From Citrobacter youngae ATCC 29220 (GTDB taxonomy: Bacteria > Pseudomonadota > Gammaproteobacteria > Enterobacterales > Enterobacteriaceae): DNA of 64,000 bases. The DNA is taken from positions 1,954,882 to 2,018,881 of the forward strand of contig NZ_GG730299.1 in assembly GCF_000155975.1 (NCBI RefSeq), written 5' to 3'. Shown here piece by piece: positions 1 through 8,870 of this stretch. A program made the translations under genes and the position numbers. Within the stretch, counting starts at the first letter, position 1; every line of letters starts with the position of its first letter. Under the pieces are notes generated by a model that was given only the letters and a program-made list of their open reading frames with translations, ran no database searches and was not told the DNA's origin.

Positions 1-2
1 TC

Positions 3-332
3 GCCGGTACGATTACCAGCGTGTGCATGGCTTTCCCGGCCATCAGCGCCGTTGCTGAAGGCTACAAGGTCTTCGCGGTAATCGACGCGTCCGGTACCTA
101 CAGCAAAATGGCGCAGGAAATTACCCTGGCTCGCGTGGTTCAGGCTGGCGTCGTGCCGATGGATACCGCCGCCGTCGCTTCTGAAATTCAGGGGACATGG
201 AACCGTGAAGACGCCGCTGAATGGGCAGAAGTGTATACCAAAGTCTTCCCGGCTTATCAGCTGCTGATAGAGAGCTACAGCAAAGCCCAGGAAGTCGTGA
301 CTAACGGCGAAAAACTGGACTCTCAGCGTTAA
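3..332 (+). CDS. Cysteine hydrolase, isochorismatase family (5'-truncated by window edge)
   Basis: This is the C-terminal half of an isochorismatase-like hydrolase. The reading frame is open from the window edge, so the true start lies outside. The conserved GxxTxxxVCMAFPA stretch that carries the family's nucleophilic cysteine is at the start (the ITSVCMAF motif), followed by a VxDASGTY strand typical of the YcaC-like branch. E. coli YcaC is similar in layout but clearly not identical in the C-terminal part, so I do not assign that name. Substrate unknown. It ends about 150 bp before a tRNA-Ser promoter and is the last gene before the accessory island. Confidence 0.8.
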   Translation, partial: AGTITSVCMAFPAISAVAEGYKVFAVIDASGTYSKMAQEITLARVVQAGVVPMDTAAVASEIQGTWNREDAAEWAEVYTKVFPAYQLLIESYSKAQEVVTNGEKLDSQR

Positions 333-338
333 TTACAT

Positions 339-362
339 CCTCCGCGCCAGTTCGGGCGGAGG
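339..362 (+). terminator. Stem-loop after the hydrolase gene
   Basis: A perfect 7-bp stem (CCTCCGC / GCGGAGG) starts 6 bases after the hydrolase stop. No T-run follows, so it is a weak terminator or an mRNA 3' end stabiliser. Confidence 0.4.
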
Positions 363-409
363 AATATGTACACTGTGTAACCAAACAACAATGTACACGT
401 AAATTCTGC

Positions 410-438
410 TTGACCGTTTTAGCGCAACTCCCTATAGT
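410..438 (+). promoter_or_regulatory. Sigma-70 promoter of tRNA-Ser
   Basis: A TTGACC -35 box (410-415) and a TATAGT -10 box (433-438) are separated by exactly 17 bp, and a GC-rich discriminator (AGCGCCCC) follows. This is the usual layout of stringently controlled stable-RNA promoters. Two copies of ATGTACAC (366-373 and 391-398) lie just upstream. Confidence 0.75.
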
Positions 439-481
439 AGCGCCCCGTTGCCCCCCAAGCGGTCAGGCAGCAATACAATAT

Positions 482-569
482 GGTGAGGTGTCCGAGTGGC
501 TGAAGGAGCACGCCTGGAAAGTGTGTATACGGCAACGTATCGGGGGTTCGAATCCCCCCCTCACCGCCA
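482..569 (+). tRNA. tRNA-Ser (anticodon GGA)
   Basis: An 88-nt class II tRNA with a long variable arm, anticodon GGA at about 516-518, a GGTTCGAAT T-loop and an encoded CCA end. As far as I can recall it is identical to the E. coli serW and serX products. The two E. coli copies cannot be told apart from the tRNA alone, so no symbol is given. It marks the left edge of the accessory island. Confidence 0.97.
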
Positions 570-844
570 TATTCAAAGAGAAGCTCGCATTCACATGCGA
601 GCTTTTTTTTCGCATATTGCACGCTCACGGGGGGAATGAGAAGCCCCGACCGGGGTTCGACTGCTGGCGCAGCCAGCTGGACAGACCGGGAGCGCAGCGA
701 ACGGGCTGCCCCGAAGGGGCGAGCAAAGCGAGTCAATCCCCCCCTCACCGCCATATTCAAAGAGAAGCTCGCATTCACATGCGAGCTTTTTTTTCGCATA
801 TTGCGCGCCCACGGGGGGATGAGAAGCCCCGACTGGGGTTCGAC
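551..844 (+). repeat. Tandem duplication of tRNA-Ser 3' end plus terminator (rtT-like)
   Basis: Bases 551 to about 662 are repeated at 735 to about 844, an offset of 184 bp. Each copy begins with the last 19 bases of the tRNA (AATCCCCCCCTCACCGCCA), then carries the same terminator hairpin and a GAAGCCCCGAC.GGGGTTCGAC dyad. The layout recalls the 178-bp rtT repeats behind E. coli tyrT, which also begin with 19 bases of the tRNA. The second copy has no tRNA 5' part and is not a gene. It could instead be an attachment-site scar of a lost element. Confidence 0.8.
583..610 (+). terminator. Rho-independent terminator of tRNA-Ser
   Basis: A perfect 8-bp stem (GCTCGCAT / ATGCGAGC) with loop TCAC is followed by eight T. 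The identical structure recurs at 767-794 in the second repeat copy. Confidence 0.9.
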
Positions 845-846
845 AC

Positions 847-867
847 AAAATTGCCGGGAGCAATTTT
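847..867 (+). terminator. Stem-loop closing the tRNA repeat region
   Basis: An 8-bp inverted repeat AAAATTGC / GCAATTTT with a 5-base loop lies just after the second repeat copy. It could act in either direction. Nothing else is recognisable between here and the gene at 1035. Confidence 0.35.
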
Positions 868-1034
868 GAACAGCGCACATCTCCTGATGATCCCCCCTAA
901 AAATGGCTTATTGCGACATTACTTTCAGCACACTCTATTACATCTTTCCCATTTAGGCTTTCCCTGTCCCCTGCCTTTGTCCCACGGGAACATCTGGCAG
1001 GAATATCACACTAATTTCAGTTCAAGGAGCAGTT

Positions 1035-3704
1035 ATGTCCGATTCCGTTCTTGCAGGCACCAGCCTCATTCTCTACACCGGTAAAAATTATGCCGGCACC
1101 CAGCAGTCGGTCACTCACGGCGTCACCGGCGAGCTTGCTGCCAGTTCGGCCTCCTGGGACTACGCCTCTGCGGCCATGTCCTCCATGCAGGTCTTCATCT
1201 TCAGCGATGTCAGCACCGCGGATGCCTCCGCCAGCTATCTCGGCCATGCCGAAGATCTTCTCAGCACCAGCGTATCTGACCTCACCGCCCTGTATCCCTC
1301 TGCCACTCAGTTTCCGCTCAACTTCCTCGGTCTTAACCCCGCTATCGCCACGCTGGTCCGGCTGGTGATTGACCCGGAACAGGCCGCTCCCGATGCGGTG
1401 GCATCGACCGCGCAGGTCGGCGGCAGCACCACCAACATCACCACCCTGAGCCTGCAGGGCCATCCGGGGGCCCTCGGCTTCGTTAGCCTGACGGAAGGCA
1501 GTTCGGTGGTGGCCACCTGCCCGTACGGAACATATAACAGCGCAGACGGTACCATCGACTGGAGCGGCAAAATGGGCTCCGTGGCGCTGGAATATACCGG
1601 TGGCCGTATTGTGGTGGTCAGTACCAGCGGATTCCCGGACGGCTGGGATTTTGGCGCGCCGGAGCAACAAGCGGACGGTTCGTGGACGGTGGCGCTGAAC
1701 GGCGGTGTGCCAGCAGGTAACGAGATTGCCGCTATCAGCGCCAGTCCGGCCAGTATCGTCAATGACGGCAGCAGCGCGTCGGTCATTACCGCCAGCGTGG
1801 TGAACGCCAACGGTCTGCCCGTCTCCGGCGTCACGGTAAACTGGAGCACCACGGCGGGCAGCCTGAGCGTGGCGAGTTCGGTCACGTCAGCAAACGGCAA
1901 GGCCACCACCTCGCTGACGGACAGTGGCGCAGCCGGTCTGGTGACGGTGACGGCCGCCATCAGCGGCAGCAGCAAAAGCACCCAGGTGACGGTCACGGAC
2001 AGTAAGGCCGGGTACGTACTGGCATCGCTGGCTGCGGACAAGAACACCCTGCTTAACGACGGTACGGATCTGGTGAAGCTGACGGCCACGGTGAAAGACG
2101 GCAGCGGCAATCTTATCAGCGGGGTACCGGTGTACTGGAGCACCACGCTGGGCACGCTGAATCATGCGGAGCAGGACTCAGATACAGTCGGTGAGTCACA
2201 CGCGAAGTTGACGGATACGGGGGATACCGGCACGGCCAGCATTACCGCTCGTCTGGATGATGGCAGCAGCAAGCAAACCACCATCAGTATTCAAAACTCG
2301 GGGGCGAAAGAATTGCTGATTATGGGGGCCAGAAGCAGCAACCGCGCCTATGGCGAATATATTGAAAGCAGGTTGGTTGCCCTGGATAAGCAAACTTTTG
2401 CCCCTGTTATTGCTGACTGGAACTATGACGGCCAGCAGGAAGTGCTCTCCGCAACGAATATGATTGACGTGTACCCAGGCAAAATCCTTAACATTTCTGC
2501 AAGTGGATATGCATCTGTTGCGCTCAACGTGAGTAACGTGATTGGCTCCGGTGGTTGGTACGATGAGAATGACGATCCGGGCAGCCACGGAGCCTTCGCA
2601 GCCAGGAAAAACAGCGGCGATATTGTCGTTTGGGGGGAGGATACCCGAGGCGCTATTCCACCGTTAGCGGAGGATAATTATGGCGCTTCATTCCTGTGTG
2701 CGTCTGCTGGCGCTTTTGCGGCAATACGCGGTAACAACACGATCTTTTCCTGGGGCAACGTAGATGATGGCGGGGAGACTCCTGCTGATATCAAGACCCA
2801 GGCCGGGATCATCGATGTGCGGAGCAGTCGGGGAACATTTCTGATTCGTTCAACAGTCTCGCCTTATATTCAGACGTGGGGAAGAGGTGTCACAACGGAT
2901 ATTGGCCAAGTGGATCTCACCGTTCCTGCCTATATTGCTTCCAAGAGCGACATCCAACGGCTGCAAATGACTGAAGATGCAGCCTGTGCGATCAATCAGG
3001 CCGGGCAGGTTTACACCTGGGGCGACGCTTCCTGTGGCGGTTCCATAACCAGTGATATTCAGTCTCTGACGGGGGTCACCGCCTGTTACTCGTCACGCCG
3101 CGCGTTCGCGGTATTGTTCAATAACGGAATGGTTAAGGCATGGGGAGACACCGCATACGGTGGGGATGCGAGTGCAGTATCAGGAATTACGGACATTGTC
3201 CGTGTATGTGCGACGGAATCGGCTTTCCTCGCATTGAGGCGTAACGGGCAGATCGTTGCCTGGGGAGAAGCCAGCCAGGGCGCAAGTATTCCAACCGATT
3301 ACAAGAACTATACGGATATTGTTGATATCAAATCGAGCTACGGCGCGTTTGCCGCATTGCGCAGTAACGGTCAGGTCATTTGCTGGGGTGAGAAAACGCA
3401 TGGCGGCAATAGCTCAGATACGACATCTTTCACCAATGTTATCGCGATAACGGGAACCAGCTGGAGCTTTGCCGCCCTGCATAAAGACGGGACGGTTTCC
3501 GCATGGGGTAACAGCTCCTACGGGGGGGATACGACCGCAGTTAAGGATGATCTGGTTAACGTTTGCGCCATTTATCCCAACTCAAGGGCGTTCTTTGCGC
3601 TCAAAACGGATGGCTCATTCGTTGCCTGGGGCGACAGCATATCCGGCGGCGATCAAACGAAAGTTCCGTCCTCATTGACCGGTAATATTACTTATCTGGC
3701 CTGA
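1035..3704 (+). CDS. Leaderless modular protein: crystallin-like segment, two Ig-like domains, nine WG/RCC1-like repeats
   Basis: 889 residues. The start is fixed by AAGGAG six bases before ATG. There is no signal peptide or membrane segment. Residues about 8-60 (LILYTGKNYAGTQQSV...) resemble a beta/gamma-crystallin fold. Residues about 235-420 hold two bacterial Ig-like (Big_1/invasin) domains with the usual DG.S.SVITA and V.W.TTAG.L motifs. From about residue 430 to the end there are nine units of the form (I/V)xxWGxxxxGG, an RCC1-like repeat likely to form a beta-propeller. Base composition drops from GC-rich to average near 2290, where the propeller begins, which suggests a fused origin. 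Function unknown. Such proteins are often surface or toxin-associated, but without a leader it would need a non-Sec way out. Confidence 0.85.
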   Translation: MSDSVLAGTSLILYTGKNYAGTQQSVTHGVTGELAASSASWDYASAAMSSMQVFIFSDVSTADASASYLGHAEDLLSTSVSDLTALYPSATQFPLNFLGLNPAIATLVRLVIDPEQAAPDAVASTAQVGGSTTNITTLSLQGHPGALGFVSLTEGSSVVATCPYGTYNSADGTIDWSGKMGSVALEYTGGRIVVVSTSGFPDGWDFGAPEQQADGSWTVALNGGVPAGNEIAAISASPASIVNDGSSASVITASVVNANGLPVSGVTVNWSTTAGSLSVASSVTSANGKATTSLTDSGAAGLVTVTAAISGSSKSTQVTVTDSKAGYVLASLAADKNTLLNDGTDLVKLTATVKDGSGNLISGVPVYWSTTLGTLNHAEQDSDTVGESHAKLTDTGDTGTASITARLDDGSSKQTTISIQNSGAKELLIMGARSSNRAYGEYIESRLVALDKQTFAPVIADWNYDGQQEVLSATNMIDVYPGKILNISASGYASVALNVSNVIGSGGWYDENDDPGSHGAFAARKNSGDIVVWGEDTRGAIPPLAEDNYGASFLCASAGAFAAIRGNNTIFSWGNVDDGGETPADIKTQAGIIDVRSSRGTFLIRSTVSPYIQTWGRGVTTDIGQVDLTVPAYIASKSDIQRLQMTEDAACAINQAGQVYTWGDASCGGSITSDIQSLTGVTACYSSRRAFAVLFNNGMVKAWGDTAYGGDASAVSGITDIVRVCATESAFLALRRNGQIVAWGEASQGASIPTDYKNYTDIVDIKSSYGAFAALRSNGQVICWGEKTHGGNSSDTTSFTNVIAITGTSWSFAALHKDGTVSAWGNSSYGGDTTAVKDDLVNVCAIYPNSRAFFALKTDGSFVAWGDSISGGDQTKVPSSLTGNITYLA

Positions 3705-3745
3705 TGCCAAACTAATAGGGACTTTTCATTAAGTCGGAGTATAAA

Positions 3746-5395
3746 ATGAAAATACGAAATATATTAATATTCGTGCTACTAATAATGAATTTCAGTGCAC
3801 ACGCATCAGGATTAAGCTCACGAGGAACAACGGTTGTTAATGAAATAGCAAGTTACTACAACAAAATAGTGGATAGCTGTGAAAATGGCGATCCTGCCTA
3901 TGAGTGTAGTGGCGTATTATTTCATGGAACCTCCTCGGATACGTCTCAATTATCATGGCAAGTCACGCCGGATGAAGCCAATCTTGGTAGCGTTTCGTTC
4001 ATGTATTTGCGGGCAGATAATAACTTTGCTTTTATCAATAACAGCTATGACAAGGGTTATATTCTATCTCCGGAAGTGAATGCGCCTGCCGGGAGTTATG
4101 CTATCAACGTTGAATGCGCATTCTCACTACAAGCAAACACATATGCAAGAGACAGTAATGGCTGCGGGCAGCACAGTGATTATCCTGTGGTTAGCGAACC
4201 CTGCCAGGAGCAAGGTATAACGACGCCATCAGAATGGTATAGTCATTTTACCTCTGTTCCCGAGCAGGAGAGATACTCGCATCAATGCGGTTTTAGAATA
4301 ACAAATTCAACTGATTTCACTACCGTACTACACAGTGCGGCAACAGCGGGCTATGAAGCATTTAATTCATTTAATGAGTTAATGGTACCCACATGGCCAG
4401 CCAATATTATACCGCCCTTAAAGGCTATATTTTACACTGTGAGTTCAGGATTGAAATATGCACAGAACGATCAGCAGGATTATTACAATGCAACAAAAGC
4501 TTTTTTGCCTGTAATAAAAATGACGCTGCCCACGGCTCAAGGTTATATGGCAACATTCAGCTATTCGGATAGCGACCAGGTGGTGACTGACGTCGCATCG
4601 GTTCTCACCGCGCAGTATAACGATACTCGTCGCTTTTGTAACACGGCATCACGACCTGCTTATCTATGTTCCGGCGTGACTCTCCGCGCCACCGATTCCT
4701 CGAAAAGTGAACCGTGGACCCCTGACAGTAAAAACATCAGTAGCGGCGGTACGTCATTTTCCTATCTGAGAAAAGACGCAAAATACAGCAATCTGGCATA
4801 CGATCGTCCTAACGGTTATATCCTTTATCCACAGGATGACCGCCTGGCAAATCAGATCCAAATCGACGTCCTGTGTGCTTTTCCTATCGATGGGGCCACT
4901 GACATCAGAGATGATGGCGGTTGCGGAACATCGACACGGGCAACAGTCAATAATGAAGAGTGTCAGCTTCAGGGCATCTTCACTGCCGAGCAATGGCTTA
5001 ACCTTTACGATTCGGGAGGACATAACCACGATAACCAATGCGGGTTTATTGTCAGCCTTAACCCTGCATATAATCAGGGCTTTGACGTAGCGGATGCCTT
5101 TATGCAGACGATAGACGCCATGACGCTGCTTTCCGGAGAATCACTGGCCGAGCAGAATGAGATGCGGCTGCAGACCTGGGGAGCTGACAAAACAACGCTG
5201 GCGAAACTTCCTCTGCAAGCCTTTTTCTATCTGAATGGCAGTAGTAGCGGTCTGACCAACGCGCAAAAAAACCAGCAGACCTACTATTCGGAATACAATA
5301 TTGCCGTTCCGATAGTCAAAATTACCTTACCCACCAGCTCGGCTCAGGATGCGCAGTTCTCGTATTCCGCATCAGACCAAAAAGTTCCGATGTGA
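3746..5395 (+). CDS. Secreted two-repeat protein, halovibrin-like
   Basis: 549 residues with a clear Sec signal peptide (hydrophobic residues 7-18, cleavage near AHA-SG at about 20-22). The mature part is two copies of a unit of about 265 residues. Each has a YN...C......C(S)GV segment, a GG(T/S)SF.YLR.D block, a GYIL.P block, a C.FP....T..RD..GCG block, a QGI.T..QW block, a CGF block, a LP..AFFY block and a closing (I/V)K(I/M)TLP motif. Regularly placed cysteines suggest disulfides. From memory this pattern matches proteins annotated as halovibrin (HvnA) in Pseudomonas and Vibrio, proposed as ADP-ribosylating exotoxins; I cannot confirm the match or any activity here. It follows the previous gene by 41 bp and is probably cotranscribed. 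A terminator follows. Confidence 0.75.
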   Translation: MKIRNILIFVLLIMNFSAHASGLSSRGTTVVNEIASYYNKIVDSCENGDPAYECSGVLFHGTSSDTSQLSWQVTPDEANLGSVSFMYLRADNNFAFINNSYDKGYILSPEVNAPAGSYAINVECAFSLQANTYARDSNGCGQHSDYPVVSEPCQEQGITTPSEWYSHFTSVPEQERYSHQCGFRITNSTDFTTVLHSAATAGYEAFNSFNELMVPTWPANIIPPLKAIFYTVSSGLKYAQNDQQDYYNATKAFLPVIKMTLPTAQGYMATFSYSDSDQVVTDVASVLTAQYNDTRRFCNTASRPAYLCSGVTLRATDSSKSEPWTPDSKNISSGGTSFSYLRKDAKYSNLAYDRPNGYILYPQDDRLANQIQIDVLCAFPIDGATDIRDDGGCGTSTRATVNNEECQLQGIFTAEQWLNLYDSGGHNHDNQCGFIVSLNPAYNQGFDVADAFMQTIDAMTLLSGESLAEQNEMRLQTWGADKTTLAKLPLQAFFYLNGSSSGLTNAQKNQQTYYSEYNIAVPIVKITLPTSSAQDAQFSYSASDQKVPM

Positions 5396-5448
5396 TCGGT
5401 GCGGTATCCTGCGGAAAGACCTTCCTTTAATGCCGTAACAATCGTGCT

Positions 5449-5482
5449 CTCTGTGACAGATGATTCTGCCACAGAGATTTTT
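5449..5482 (+). terminator. Rho-independent terminator after the halovibrin-like gene
   Basis: A long stem (CTCTGTG-CAG / CTG-CACAGAG with one internal mismatch) is followed by ATTTTT, 54 bases after the stop codon. It closes the two-gene unit that starts at 1035. Confidence 0.75.
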
Positions 5483-6526
5483 CATTGGTACGTCCCCAGC
5501 GCCTGAGATACCAAAGGTAACAATATTTACAGAGCTATCTGACTCCAAATCCAGATTTTGCTAACTGCACTTAAAGTTTTCAGACTCATTTTGCCATGCA
5601 CTCAGTAATTGGACAGTAGGTAACTGATATTAAAATGCTTTTTTATTCTGTATTGCGTAAAATATTAGCATCGATCGGCAAAGTTGCTAAATTATGTAAA
5701 GAAACTGCAAATAAACTTTACTCAGCTTAGACAGGCTATGTAAGCATAGCGAACAACTGAATAGATAATTCTGATAATACAAGCTAATATTAAAGATGTA
5801 GCGTCACAAAAATGAAATTTAATAACTCAGAGCACATTTTCCAGTTTAATCAAAATTGTTAAATAATTTATCTTCGTAACCCTCCGACTCAACATTAATG
5901 CTTTGCAGAAACTACAAGTTGAAATTCACCTCAACCTCCAGGCTCCCCTGCTTTGTGATCAACGAACTGGTGTCCTCTAACATTCCACATCCCCTGCCCG
6001 CCGGAAAATCCCCCTCAGTCCCTCCGCCAATGAGCAGACCGAGGTCCGAATTTATGCTCAGTTTAAAGCCCAGCTAAGATGTGAAAAAACCTGCGGAGAT
6101 AAAACTTATTATTCATGGCCTGAAGTCAAATATTGAGATCAAACAAATGTTTTAATTGTATCAAAAATGATCATTTCTCATCACGCCTGTCCACTGAGAT
6201 CTTTCTATATCGCAACCAGCCAACTTATCCCCACCACCTTCCGGGCTTGCATATTCACTCTCACTTTACATTTTTTTATTCCAGAGATGAAAAAGGCAAT
6301 ACTCTGAATCCTGTGAAACAAATCACCACACACTCTGGCTCATAATTGCTCGATTCGGGCTAACTTTTAGGTCAAATTTATTCACTAATCATATATACTT
6401 ATAGATAAGCAGAGAGCAGCAGAAACACACTGGAGAATTACTTACCTCCAGGTACTAAATATATGCACAGGAAATACTACTTTTGCGTTTCACTTTCTAT
6501 TTAACGCCCCCAATTAAGGAGTCCTC
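5483..6526. other. AT-rich gap of about 1 kb with no supported gene
   Basis: I see no reading frame with a convincing start and protein-like composition. The last 150 bases must hold the promoter of the LysR gene at 6527. The high A+T content fits silenced, horizontally acquired DNA. Confidence 0.5.
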
Positions 6527-7405
6527 ATGACAGTACTGATGTCACGAAAATTAAAATATTTTATTGTTTCTTTTGAAACCCGTTGTATCAACCTTGCTGC
6601 AGAAAAATTATGCGTTACACGCTCACCATTAACCAGAGTCCTTTACGAGCTTGAAGGCATGATGGGTGATAAGTTGTTTAACCGACGCTATAATCAATTA
6701 GAACCTACTGAACTCGCCTGCTCTCTTTATGAGGAACTAAAACCAACCTACGATCTGTTGTGTGGTGTTGAAAACAAATTTAATTCTTCAAATCGTATGT
6801 CCGCTCTTGAGTTGTTATGCGATCTCAGTGTTCCCTATGTTCTCTACCAGCACATCTTAATCAAGCTGAAAACTCTGCATCCCGGCATCGTGTGTCGCCG
6901 GGTTTTTGTTTCAAATGATGAAATTAAATCTCTCTCCCTGAATCCTCAGACTATACTGCTGTCTTTCAGAAAAATAGATATGCCCGAAGGCTTCACGCTC
7001 CAATCTGAAGGAGATGATTCAGTGTTCCTGTTAGCTCCAGGTCATCTTTCAGAAGAAGAAATGAAAGATTTTGATACCATGAAAGATATCATTCTGTATA
7101 TACGCAAAGATATTTTATCATCGGAAACAAAAGGATTTGTCACCAATGCATTAAAGCATTTTCTGCCGTATGTTAAGATTCAGTAAGCTGAATACGATAC
7201 GATGACTCTATTGTTATTAGCGAGTGAAGGAAAAGGAATGATGCTGATTCCAGGATGGTTATCCTCTTTCTTCGCACCACCAAACACTCAAAAGATAAAA
7301 ATCCCTGGCGTGAGTATTCACCGCGGACTTTATATTAATAAGAAAAATAAAGACAGAAAGCTATTAAAAGAAATTAAGGATGTATTGTTTTTATCTAATC
7401 ATTGA
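6527..7405 (+). pseudogene. LysR-type regulator interrupted by one in-frame TAA
   Basis: AAGGAG lies 6 bases before the ATG. The first 219 codons encode a LysR winged helix (residues about 8-65, with AAEKLCVTRSPLTRVLYELE as recognition region) and half of the effector domain. A TAA at 7184-7186 then stops the frame. Downstream, the same frame continues (LLLLASEGKGMMLIPGWLSSFF, a typical LysR C-terminal segment), giving 292 residues in total, the normal family length. So a single stop separates two parts of one gene. It is probably inactive or makes a truncated DNA-binding protein. Sequencing error and suppression remain possible. Likely former target: the island genes around it. Confidence 0.75.
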
Positions 7406-7766
7406 GCAAGAAGACCTTTAACATATTTTATGTTTATCTTGCTTTTAATATCTTATTTTGAACAAATCTCAGTCCGCACAGAGCGACTTCTCTATCGCCA
7501 AATCAACTTGATTTGCCAGCGGACTGAGTCACGCCACCTACTACAACCGGCAGTAACAGAGTCGTTAACCGACATGCTTATCCAAAAGTCAATAGGTATA
7601 ATGTCTGATGCGTTCATCTCTGATGTCACATCAGGAAATATGTATCATCGACTGATGATATGAATCATAACGTGGAGGTTATCATGAAAATAATAACGGA
7701 GCGTAAGTCTATATCACAATATAGTTAAAGCCTGAAAGGCTGGGTCTGCCCACAGGCTGGCACTCG
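7406..7766. other. Gap with long inverted repeat and a possible 14-residue ORF
   Basis: A dyad CTCAGTCCGC (7468-7477) / GCGGACTGAG (7519-7528) encloses a second near-palindrome centred on AATCAACTTGATT (7501-7513), so a strong hairpin can form. It could be a terminator of the LysR gene or an RNA element. At 7684-7728 a tiny ORF (MKIITERKSISQYS) has GGAGG eight bases upstream; it may be a leader peptide or the remnant 5' end of a gene. Confidence 0.4.
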
Positions 7767-8120
7767 TTATTTCTTATCTTTGTTTATCTGTTCACTGAAA
7801 TCGATACCGGTTCGCTTCTTCACCGTATAAATTAATAACTGACTGATACCATGCGTGCCCAGCAATGCAATACTAATTGCGATGGCTCCCGAAGAAATTT
7901 TAGTACCAAACAATGGTGGCAAATTTGCGATATGCGGGCGAATCAGATAAAAAAGAAGAAGGCTTATAATCAGATCTCCCGCCCGCTCCCGGAATCGTCC
8001 CCCCCCATACAACCACCGCCCTACTTCCCCCAGGGTCAGAATAAACATAATTTTAATAGCTTCGATAGGTTGCGATATAAAGGCTGACAACAATTCTCCA
8101 AATGTAATCTTATTACTCAT
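7767..8120 (-). CDS. Phage lambda-S-type holin
   Basis: 117 residues with three predicted membrane segments (about 21-37, 48-61, 77-99), a basic and charged C-terminus (KKRTGIDFSEQINKDKK) and an RWLYGGGRFRE loop. The order Y-G-G-x-F, LIRP, then GTxxxxxLIxxxxKKxxGID matches lambda/phage 21 holins (RYNGGAF..., WFIRD, IGTDSIGSLIKR..AKKAGVD). Holins open the inner membrane to let muramidases reach the cell wall. It is the last gene of a minus-strand block with three phage-type sugar genes. No endolysin is next to it, but a T4-type lysozyme lies at 20715 in the same island. GAGGTG precedes the ATG. Confidence 0.8.
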   Translation of the reverse strand: MSNKITFGELLSAFISQPIEAIKIMFILTLGEVGRWLYGGGRFRERAGDLIISLLLFYLIRPHIANLPPLFGTKISSGAIAISIALLGTHGISQLLIYTVKKRTGIDFSEQINKDKK

Positions 8121-8263
8121 ACGAACACCTCACCAATGCAATGTTTATCATTAATTGATATTCTTTATCCACAAAAACCGGTGCAACAAAAATTTATTTT
8201 CGAATACGCCTGTTGCCAGAACCTGGTCCAGGCATTGAGCACCTACCCTTTAATTTATATTAA

Positions 8264-8809
8264 TCACACCAACTCCAGCGCCTCTCCAAATGAAAATATC
8301 GGGAAGCAGTCCAAAGCAGTTTTCCTTGAGCAGTTAAATACTCTTGCTTTACCATCAAGATAGTGGCTGAGAGATAAGAATTCACTTTGCCATATCTTTG
8401 TCAGCAGTTCTGTTGGGTTCCCCGTCATCGTATGCTGCCCATGCCAATGAAGGCCATCCGCCACCGAGCAATCATATCCTAAAATAAGAATATTTTTCGC
8501 CCCCATATATTCTGCAAACATAATCGCCCTCAGCCCTGAATTGTAACCTCCGGTATATTGCGGCTGATGATAGTTAATACCAAAACCCTCTTGCGCCAAT
8601 TTGTTACAAGTCCACCGTTCTGGCCCTTCAGGCAATTTATCAATATTATATTTCCACCACCGGTAATCGCCTGCATAAATATAGCCACATTCTGGAACAG
8701 CTTCCCATGTTGAATTGACCGCAATCACAGGGAGACGGCTATTAATAGCTGTATCGCAGTCTGCCAGCGTTAATGATGGTCCTGAGGCTAGTATTATTAC
8801 GGTATTCAT
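8264..8809 (-). CDS. DUF115/MptE-like phage-type protein
   Basis: 181 residues from the ATG preceded by GGAG nine bases upstream; an in-frame start 27 bases further out has no better site. The N-terminus VIILASGPSLT...D is the nucleotide-binding-like motif of the DUF115/MptE-like group, and AVNSTW..VPE..YIYAGDYRWW is a pattern common in temperate phage proteins. Mid-protein ILGYDCS and HWHGQH are also typical. Proposed roles in the group involve sugar or pterin phosphate transfer; the substrate here is unknown. It sits between the methyltransferase and the holin on the same strand and is probably cotranscribed with them. Confidence 0.65.
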   Translation of the reverse strand: MNTVIILASGPSLTLADCDTAINSRLPVIAVNSTWEAVPECGYIYAGDYRWWKYNIDKLPEGPERWTCNKLAQEGFGINYHQPQYTGGYNSGLRAIMFAEYMGAKNILILGYDCSVADGLHWHGQHTMTGNPTELLTKIWQSEFLSLSHYLDGKARVFNCSRKTALDCFPIFSFGEALELV

Positions 8810-8870
8810 CAAATAACACTCCGGCATTACCCCCATCCGATTTAATGAGGTGTAATGCCTTGTTTATTGT

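Noticed and set aside
735-753. Second tRNA-Ser gene
   Set aside because: Only the last 19 bases are present; D-arm, anticodon arm and variable arm are missing.
410-1084. Long open frame running through the tRNA-Ser gene and its repeats
   Set aside because: It crosses a tRNA, two terminators and repeats, has no ribosome-binding site, and its product has no protein-like pattern.
6133-6345. 70-residue plus-strand frame in the AT-rich gap
   Set aside because: No ribosome-binding site and low-complexity composition; no recognisable motif.
7202-7405. Separate 67-residue gene after the LysR gene
   Set aside because: It is in the same frame as the LysR gene and encodes its C-terminal segment; treated as part of the interrupted gene.
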